Source: Rubellimicrobium sp. CFH 75288
Lineage (GTDB): Bacteria; Pseudomonadota; Alphaproteobacteria; Rhodobacterales; Rhodobacteraceae
Length of the DNA: 64,000 nucleotides
NCBI RefSeq assembly: GCF_009904055.1
Contig: NZ_WYDP01000001.1
Span: 124,001 to 188,000 of the forward strand
Direction: 5' to 3'
Below are positions 58,683-64,000 of this stretch, one piece after another; position 1 is the first letter of the stretch; every line of letters begins with the position of its first letter. The position numbers and the translations under genes were made by a program. The notes beneath the pieces were generated by a model. That model did no database searches. It worked only from the letters and a program-made list of their open reading frames with translations, and was not told the DNA's origin.

Positions 58683-58833
58683 GGCACTCCCTCCCTCTGC
58701 CTGCCCGAGCTTTAGGCGTCCCGCCGGCCGGAATCCACCGCATCCGGCCCCCCGGGCCGGTCCGCGCCGTTTGGCGGTTGCCACGCAGCCGATTCTACCG
58801 CAGGTTGTATTCACCCGCAGCCGAGGAGTCGCC

Positions 58834-59343
58834 ATGTCCCCCGCCTTCTCCCCGCCCCGGAGGCTTGCGCTCGCGGCCGGCCTCTGCCTCGCGCTCGCGG
58901 CCTGCTCGTCCGGCGCCGGCATCGGCGGCGATTCCGGTCCCGATCCGCGCCGACCGGCCCGCGACCTCGAACCGCTCGACCGCGCCGCCTTCGGGGACAT
59001 CCTGACCGGTCTGCGACGCGACAACGGGCAGGGCGCGCTCGCGATGGATGGCCGCCTGAACCGCGCCGCGCAGGACTACGCCACGGTGCTCGAGCGCACG
59101 CCCGGCCGCCTCGGTCACCGCGCCGACGGCCGCACCGTGGGCGAGCGCGCCCGCGCCGCGGGCTACGATTACCGCTGGGTGGCCGAGAACCTCGCCTGGG
59201 GGCACCGCTCGAACGCCCAGGTGGCCGAGGCCTGGATGCGCTCGCCCAGCCACCGCGCCAACATGCTCGACCCCCGGGCCGAGGATTTCGGCCTCGGCCG
59301 CGAGGGACGGAGCTGGGTGCTCATGCTCGGCGCCGAGAAGTAG
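58834..59343 (+). CDS. CAP/SCP-domain lipoprotein
   Basis: A 169-residue secreted protein with a lipoprotein signal peptide and lipobox LAAC (Cys near residue 23), then a CAP (SCP/PR-1) domain with LRRDNGQGALAMDGRLNRAAQDYA, RVAE-type segment WVAENLAWG, and AEAWMRSPSHRANML. The bacterial CAP fold is common in extracellular proteins; activity is unassigned. The final catalytic-like His/Glu pair of eukaryotic CAP proteins is only partly kept (GHRADGRTVGERA, SPSHRANM). AGGAG lies upstream of the ATG. Confidence 0.85.
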   Translation: MSPAFSPPRRLALAAGLCLALAACSSGAGIGGDSGPDPRRPARDLEPLDRAAFGDILTGLRRDNGQGALAMDGRLNRAAQDYATVLERTPGRLGHRADGRTVGERARAAGYDYRWVAENLAWGHRSNAQVAEAWMRSPSHRANMLDPRAEDFGLGREGRSWVLMLGAEK

Positions 59344-59368
59344 CCCGCCCCCGCGCGCTCCCGGGCGA

Positions 59369-60184
59369 TCAGGCGCTCAGCCGGCCGGCCACCGGCCGCT
59401 CGCCCGCGGCCCAGGCATGAACGGCCTCCCCGAAGGCCTCGAAGAGCGGGCGCGAGACGGGATCGGTGGCCGCATTCCATTCGGGATGCCACTGCACCGA
59501 GAGCGTGAAGCCCGGCGCGTCCCGCACATAGAGCGCCTCAGCCGTGCCGTCGGGCGCCACGCCGTCGATGACGATGCGCGGCCCCGGCGCCTTGATCCCC
59601 TGCCCGTGCAGCGTGTTGGTCATCACCTCGCGCGTGCCGAGCAGGCGGTGGAAGGGTCCGCCTTCGGTGAAGGTCACCTTGTGGCGCAGCGCGAACTTCT
59701 CCTCCAGCGTCCCCTCTGGCGGCATCCGGTGGTTGTCGCGCCCCGGCAGGTCGCGGATCTCGGGCCAGAGCGTGCCGCCCAGGGCCACGTTGACCTCCTG
59801 GAACCCCCGGCAGACGCCCAGGAACGGCTGGCCCCTCTCCACGCAGGCCCGGATCAGCGGCAGCGTCACCGCATCGCGCAGCCGGTCGAAGCTGCCATGC
59901 GCCGGGGTCTCCACCTCGCCGTATTCCTCGGGATGGACGTTGGGCCGCCCCCCCGTCAGCAGGAAGCCGTCGCAGACCTCCAGCAGCTCCTCCACCGTCA
60001 CCAGCGACGGGTCCGACGGGATCAGGAGAGGCAGGCAGCCCGCCACATGCGCCACCGCGCAGGAATTCATCGTCCCGCCCGCATGCGCGGGATACTCGTC
60101 GTTGATGAGATGGCTGTTGGACACGATCCCGACCACGGGGCGACGGGTGGCCGGACGGTCGGACGGGCGCGGGACGGGGCGCAT
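59369..60184 (-). CDS. Class I glutamine amidotransferase-like hydrolase (PuuD / peptidase C26)
   Basis: A 271-residue gamma-glutamyl hydrolase-family protein. Nucleophile Cys125 sits in FLGVCRGFQEVNV and the catalytic histidine in VQWHPEWN, with the oxyanion loop LLTGGRPNVHPEEYG. PuuD-like enzymes split gamma-glutamyl-GABA in putrescine breakdown; the ornithine decarboxylase gene 9 kb away makes a polyamine role possible but is not an operon link. AAGGAG lies about ten bases before the ATG. Confidence 0.87.
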   Translation of the reverse strand: MRPVPRPSDRPATRRPVVGIVSNSHLINDEYPAHAGGTMNSCAVAHVAGCLPLLIPSDPSLVTVEELLEVCDGFLLTGGRPNVHPEEYGEVETPAHGSFDRLRDAVTLPLIRACVERGQPFLGVCRGFQEVNVALGGTLWPEIRDLPGRDNHRMPPEGTLEEKFALRHKVTFTEGGPFHRLLGTREVMTNTLHGQGIKAPGPRIVIDGVAPDGTAEALYVRDAPGFTLSVQWHPEWNAATDPVSRPLFEAFGEAVHAWAAGERPVAGRLSA

Positions 60185-60567
60185 CGGACAGGGGCTCCTT
60201 TCGATTCCCGCAATCTAGGGCACGGCCCGGGCGGCCGGAAGGGCACGGAGCCGCGAGCGGCTGCGCACCGGCGCGCAACCGCCTTGCGATCGGGCACCCC
60301 GCCGCCGCCCCGACCGGCCCCGCGGCGTCCCGCGGACGGGGGTGTTGCGCGAATCGGCCCTGGTGCGCGCGGTGCCTCAAGGATTTGTTAACCTTTCCCC
60401 GGCAGGCTGACGGACACCACGCGCCCATCAGATCCACGGATTCCGCCATGCCGCTCGCCACCTTCGCCCAGCGCGCCCGCGCCGCCCGCGCCGCCGGCCT
60501 TCCGCCTCCGCGCTGGCGGAGCGCACCGCCCCGCCGCGCCGACGGGTCCGCACCCGCCGCGGGCGGC
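60185..60567. other. 383-base gap without a convincing gene
   Basis: This holds the promoter side of the amidotransferase gene and the 3' flank of glcB. There is an isolated AT-rich patch GGATTTGTTAACC around 60381-60393, containing the palindrome GTTAAC and a TTAACC CtrA-like half-site. A small plus-strand frame from 60448 lacks a ribosome site and merges into the antisense of glcB, so it is not called. A weak stem CTCCGC-N4-GCGGAG near the glcB end has no T-run. Confidence 0.4.
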
Positions 60568-62733
60568 TCAGGCCGCGGCCTTGCGCTCCAGCCGGCGCCG
60601 GTGCAGCACCGGCTCGGTGTAGCCCGAGGGCTGGAGACGGCCCTTGAACACGAGGTCGCAGGCGGCCTGGAAGGCGATGCCGTCGAAGCCCGGTGCCATG
60701 GGCCGGTAGAGGGGATCGCCCGCGTTCTGCCGGTCCACCACCTCGGCCATGCGCCGCAAGGCGGCCATGACGCGCTCCTCGTCCACCACCCCGTGATGGA
60801 GCCAGTTGGCCAGCGCCTGCGAGGAGATGCGACAGGTCGCGCGGTCCTCCATCAGGCCCACATCGTGGATGTCGGGAACCTTGGAACAGCCGATCCCCTG
60901 ATCGATCCAGCGGACCACGTAGCCCAGGATGCCCTGACAGTTGTTGTCCACCTCGCGCGCCACCTCCTCGTCGGACAGGTTGCGCCCGCCCAGCAGCGGG
61001 ATCGTCAGCAGGTCGCGCAGGCTGGCCTGCGTGCCGTTGGCCGCGATGGCCTCCTGCCGGGCGGCGACATCGACCAGGTGGTAATGCGTCGCATGAAGCA
61101 CGGCCGCGGTGGGCGAGGGAACCCAGGCCGTGCTGGCGCCCGCTTCGGGATGGGCGATCTTCTCGCGCAGCATCGCGCCCATGAGGTCGGGCGCGGCCCA
61201 CATCCCCTTGCCGATCTGCGCCCGGCCCCGCAGCCCGCAGGCCAGGCCGATCTCCACGTTGCGCGCCTCATAGGCACGGATCCAGGGCTCGCGCTTCATG
61301 TCCCCCTTGGGGACCATCGGCCCCGCCTCCATGGACGTGTGGATCTCGTCCCCCGTGCGGTCCAGGAATCCCGTGTTGATGAAGCAGACCCGCTCGCGCG
61401 CCGCCCGGATGCACTCGCGCAGGTTGGCCGAGGTGCGCCGCTCCTCGTCCATGATGCCCAGCTTGACGGTCAGGCGCGGCAGGCCCAGCGCCGCCTCCAC
61501 CCGGTCGAACGTCTCGCAGGCAAAGGCGACCTCCTCGGGCCCGTGCATCTTGGGCTTGACCACATAGACGCTGCCCGTGGCGGTGTTGCGCGCGCCCCCC
61601 TCGCGCCGCAGGTCGTGACAGGCGCACAGCACCGTCACCATCGCATCCAGCAGCCCCTCGAACGCCTCCTGCCCGTCGCGGTCCAGCACCGCCGGAGAGG
61701 TCATCAGGTGGCCCACGTTGCGCACCAGCATCAGCGCGCGCGACCGCGGCACGAGGGTGCCGCCCCCCGGCGTCCGGTAGGGCTCGGAATCGGGGTTCAT
61801 GCGGCGCGTCACGCTGCGGCCGCCCTTCTCGAACGTGTCCTCCAGATCGCCGCGCATCAGGCCCAGCCAGTTGCCCCAGGCCAGCACCTTGTCCTCAGCA
61901 TCGACGCAGGCGACCGAATCCTCGCAATCCATAATCGCGGTCAGCGCGGCCTCGGCACGCACGTCGGCGATGCCCGCGGGATCGTCCCGCCCGATGGGCG
62001 CCTGCGGGTCGAGGACGATCTCCAGCAGCAGCCCATGGACGCGCAGCAGCACCCGCCCCTCGCGCCAGCCCGCCAGCCGCCCCGGATCGGCCAGCCCCGT
62101 GCGCCGCATCCCGGCCCCGTCCCCGGCCACCTCCGCCACCAGCCGGTCGTCCTCGACCCGCAGACCGCGCAGGTCGCGCCACGACGCCCCCGCCAGCGGC
62201 GCCACCCGGTCCAGATGGTCGCGCACCCAGCCCACCACGCGGCGGCCGCGCTCGGGATCGAAGGGGCCGGGGGGCGGCGGATCGCCCAGCGCGTCGGTGC
62301 CGTAGAGCGCATCGTAGAGAGAGCCCCACCGCGCATTGGCTGCGTTGAGCGCGAAGCGCGCATTGGTCACGGGCACCACGAGCTGCGGGCCGGCCAGCTC
62401 GGCGAATTCGGGGTCGGTGGGCGGCGTCTCGATGCGGAAATCGGGACCTTCGGGAACCAGATAGCCGATCTCCCGCAGAAAGACCTCGTAATCCTCGGGG
62501 TCGTGCTCGGCGCCGCGGCCCTGCGCGATATGCCAGTCGTCGATCTGGCTCTGCAGCCGCTCCCGCACCGCCAGAAGCTCGCGGTTGCGCGGCCCCATCT
62601 CGTGGACCAGGGCGGAGAGCCCGGTCCAGAAGGCCTCTGCCTCCACGCCGCTGCCGGGGATCGCCTGCTGCTCGACGAACTCCGCCATGACCCGCGCCAC
62701 CTGCAGGCCCGCGCGCTCGACCCTGTCCGGCAT
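60568..62733 (-). CDS. glcB: Malate synthase G
   Basis: A 721-residue monomeric malate synthase that condenses glyoxylate with acetyl-CoA. Conserved segments include [19 protein letters not shown]-like (N-terminal part), [17 protein letters not shown], the substrate arginine/glutamate region ([13 protein letters not shown]), [23 protein letters not shown] and the C-terminal [18 protein letters not shown] precedes the ATG. It may serve glycolate or glyoxylate use; no isocitrate lyase or glcDEF is adjacent. Confidence 0.95.
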   Translation of the reverse strand: MPDRVERAGLQVARVMAEFVEQQAIPGSGVEAEAFWTGLSALVHEMGPRNRELLAVRERLQSQIDDWHIAQGRGAEHDPEDYEVFLREIGYLVPEGPDFRIETPPTDPEFAELAGPQLVVPVTNARFALNAANARWGSLYDALYGTDALGDPPPPGPFDPERGRRVVGWVRDHLDRVAPLAGASWRDLRGLRVEDDRLVAEVAGDGAGMRRTGLADPGRLAGWREGRVLLRVHGLLLEIVLDPQAPIGRDDPAGIADVRAEAALTAIMDCEDSVACVDAEDKVLAWGNWLGLMRGDLEDTFEKGGRSVTRRMNPDSEPYRTPGGGTLVPRSRALMLVRNVGHLMTSPAVLDRDGQEAFEGLLDAMVTVLCACHDLRREGGARNTATGSVYVVKPKMHGPEEVAFACETFDRVEAALGLPRLTVKLGIMDEERRTSANLRECIRAARERVCFINTGFLDRTGDEIHTSMEAGPMVPKGDMKREPWIRAYEARNVEIGLACGLRGRAQIGKGMWAAPDLMGAMLREKIAHPEAGASTAWVPSPTAAVLHATHYHLVDVAARQEAIAANGTQASLRDLLTIPLLGGRNLSDEEVAREVDNNCQGILGYVVRWIDQGIGCSKVPDIHDVGLMEDRATCRISSQALANWLHHGVVDEERVMAALRRMAEVVDRQNAGDPLYRPMAPGFDGIAFQAACDLVFKGRLQPSGYTEPVLHRRRLERKAAA

Positions 62734-62870
62734 CCGACCCCTCCCCTGCTCACGCGGCCAAGGGGTAGTGCAAGGCCCCCAGCCTGTCCACAGCGGCAGA
62801 TCCTTCCATCACTGAGGCGGCTGCCTCACTTTTCGCTGGCATCCGGGGCCGGTCCGCGATACAAAGGCAC

Positions 62871-63212
62871 ATGCCTCACCAACAGGAGCTTGACGCCCTC
62901 TTCCGCGCCCTCTCCGACCCGACCCGGCGTGCCGTCCTCGTCCGGCTGGCCCGGGGACCTGCCCGCGCGACCGACCTGGCCGCGCTGGCCCCCCCGATGG
63001 CGCTGCCGTCCTTTCTCCAGCACCTGCGCCGTCTGGAGGAATCGGGCCTCATCCGCACCGAGAAGCGCGGCCGCGAACGCCTCTGCTCCCTCCGGCCCGG
63101 GGCCCTGGCTCCGGCCCATGCCTGGCTCGCAGCCCAGCAGGCGCTGTGGGAAGACCGGACCGACCGTCTCGAAGCCTATCTCGCCACCCCTCCCGAGGAC
63201 CCCGATCCATGA
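62871..63212 (+). CDS. ArsR-family transcriptional regulator
   Basis: A 113-residue winged helix-turn-helix regulator that opens HQQELDALFRALSDPTRRAVL, with the recognition region MALPSFLQHLRRLEESGLI and the wing RTEKRGRERLC. Metal-type cysteine pairs (ELCVC) are absent, so it belongs to the group found next to SRPBCC/AHSA1 genes. It overlaps the next gene by four bases (ATGA), so the two are one unit. Confidence 0.92.
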   Translation: MPHQQELDALFRALSDPTRRAVLVRLARGPARATDLAALAPPMALPSFLQHLRRLEESGLIRTEKRGRERLCSLRPGALAPAHAWLAAQQALWEDRTDRLEAYLATPPEDPDP

Positions 63213-64000
63213 GCGCCGACCTGCATCTGCACCGCGTCCTGCCCGCACCGCCCGCGGCTGTCTGGGCCTGCTGGACTGACCCCGCACAGCTGCCGCACTG
63301 GTTTGCACCCCGGCCCGTCACCACGATCGTGCACGCGCTCGACCCGCGCCCCGGCGGCGCCTTCCAGGTCGAGATGATCGTGGACGGCCAATCGCACGGG
63401 TCTGAACCGGGCTGCTTTCTCGAGGTGGTCCCGGAAAGGCGCCTGGTCTGGACCTCGGCCCTCGGTCCGGGCTTCAGGCCGGCCGCGACCGGGGATGCGC
63501 CGTTCGTCTTCACGGCGATCGTGGAGATGGCCGGTCACCCGGACGGCGGGACCGACTATCGCGTGACCGTCCTGCACAGGGATGCGGATGCCGCCGCCGC
63601 GCACGAGGCGATGGGCTTCGGCACCGGCTGGGGCATCATGACCGATCAGCTCGGCGCCCGCGCCGCCGCGCTTTCCCCGGCCGGGGCACCGGACCTCTCC
63701 GCTACCCTCTCTCGCCGCCTCCGGGCCTCGCCCGAGCGGGTCTGGCAGGCTTGGACGGACCCCGATGCCCTGCCCCGCTGGTTCGGACCCGAGGGCTGGA
63801 CATGCGAGACGGAGGCGATCGGGATCCGCGAGGGGGGCGAGTGGCGCTTCACCATGCGCGGCCACGGGATGGCCTTTCCCAACCGCCATCGCTGGATTGC
63901 GCTCGAGCCGTTCCGGCGCATCGTCTTCCTGATGGACGGCGGCGAGGGGTCCGGTCCGCCGATGCGGGTCGAGGTGGTGCTCGAACCCACCCCCGAGGGC
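63209..64000 (+). CDS. Tandem SRPBCC (AHSA1/START-like) domain protein, 3' end outside window
   Basis: An open frame of 264 codons to the end of the window. It contains two successive AHSA1-type SRPBCC domains: domain 1 about 5-150 (APPAAVWACWTDPAQLPHWFAP, then FQVEMIVDG, FLEVVPERRLVWTSAL) and domain 2 from about 165 (ASPERVWQAWTDPDALPRWFGPEG, EWRFTMRGHG). Such domains bind hydrophobic ligands; partners are usually single-domain. The frame is continuous between the halves, so this looks like a true duplication-fusion, not a frameshift. The coupled ArsR gene may respond to the same ligand or stress. Confidence 0.87.
   Translation, partial: MSADLHLHRVLPAPPAAVWACWTDPAQLPHWFAPRPVTTIVHALDPRPGGAFQVEMIVDGQSHGSEPGCFLEVVPERRLVWTSALGPGFRPAATGDAPFVFTAIVEMAGHPDGGTDYRVTVLHRDADAAAAHEAMGFGTGWGIMTDQLGARAAALSPAGAPDLSATLSRRLRASPERVWQAWTDPDALPRWFGPEGWTCETEAIGIREGGEWRFTMRGHGMAFPNRHRWIALEPFRRIVFLMDGGEGSGPPMRVEVVLEPTPEG

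Noticed and set aside
60448-60567. Small plus-strand gene between the amidotransferase and glcB genes
   Set aside because: No ribosome site, and the frame continues into the antisense strand of glcB; Arg/Ala/Pro-rich composition is expected of non-coding high-GC DNA.
60385-63279. 964-codon open frame opposite glcB
   Set aside because: Longest frame in the area but antisense to malate synthase G; the protein is His/Arg/Pro-rich without any fold signature.

Overview
This is a GC-rich (roughly 69-70% G+C by eye), gene-dense stretch of an alphaproteobacterial chromosome, most probably from the Rhodobacterales (Rhodobacteraceae/Paracoccaceae). Lineage markers are a C4-pathway 5-aminolevulinate synthase of 407 codons, a NepR/EcfG/PhyR general stress response locus, a B12-dependent ribonucleotide reductase (NrdJ), proteobacterial PntA/PntB, and DUF3422 and DUF5368 proteins. 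I saw no insertion sequence, phage gene, CRISPR array or rRNA. Most of the window is core genome with two import operons. All calls come from reading the sequence; no database search was run.

Layout. 0-7.4 kb: the end of a LysR regulator, an acyl-CoA synthetase, an MsbA-like ABC exporter, a DegP/HtrA-type protease, a lytic transglycosylase and MurQ. 7.5-14 kb: a sugar or sugar-acid operon (FadR-type GntR regulator, binding protein, AraG/RbsA-like ATPase, permease, D-galactonate dehydratase, DapA-fold aldolase) whose later genes overlap by 4-7 bases. 14-18 kb: nrdJ behind a tandem NrdR-box pair, then tRNA-Pro(TGG). 18-32 kb: housekeeping genes (prfB, PBP1A, a methyltransferase, an amidase, a DsbA-like protein, ispG, a RodZ-like protein, hemA, an M20 peptidase, clpX, clpP).

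32-36 kb: a compact general stress response module. A HisKA_2 sensor kinase, ecfG and nepR lie on the minus strand and are translationally coupled; phyR diverges from them behind a good EcfG promoter (GGAAC-N17-CGTT). 36-42 kb: an orphan LacI regulator with a palindromic operator, a proline-rich lipoprotein, moaA-waaA-glycosyltransferase as a coupled operon, and an M20 amidohydrolase converging on it with a 98-base overlap. 42-48 kb: a dipeptide/oligopeptide ABC importer in the order ATPase, ATPase, binding protein, permease, permease.

48-64 kb: DUF3422, an ornithine/lysine-type decarboxylase, RluE, PntB/PntA, a DUF5368 membrane protein with a Tat-signal type II-like sulfide:quinone oxidoreductase, kynureninase, D-lyxose isomerase, a CAP-domain lipoprotein, a class I glutamine amidotransferase-like hydrolase, malate synthase G, and an ArsR regulator coupled to a tandem SRPBCC protein that runs off the end.

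The points most worth following are the DapA-like aldolase lacking the usual catalytic tyrosine, the Tat-SQR/DUF5368 pair with its AT-rich operator, the stress module with a visible promoter, the NrdR boxes, and strong hairpins directly after the binding-protein gene in both import operons.
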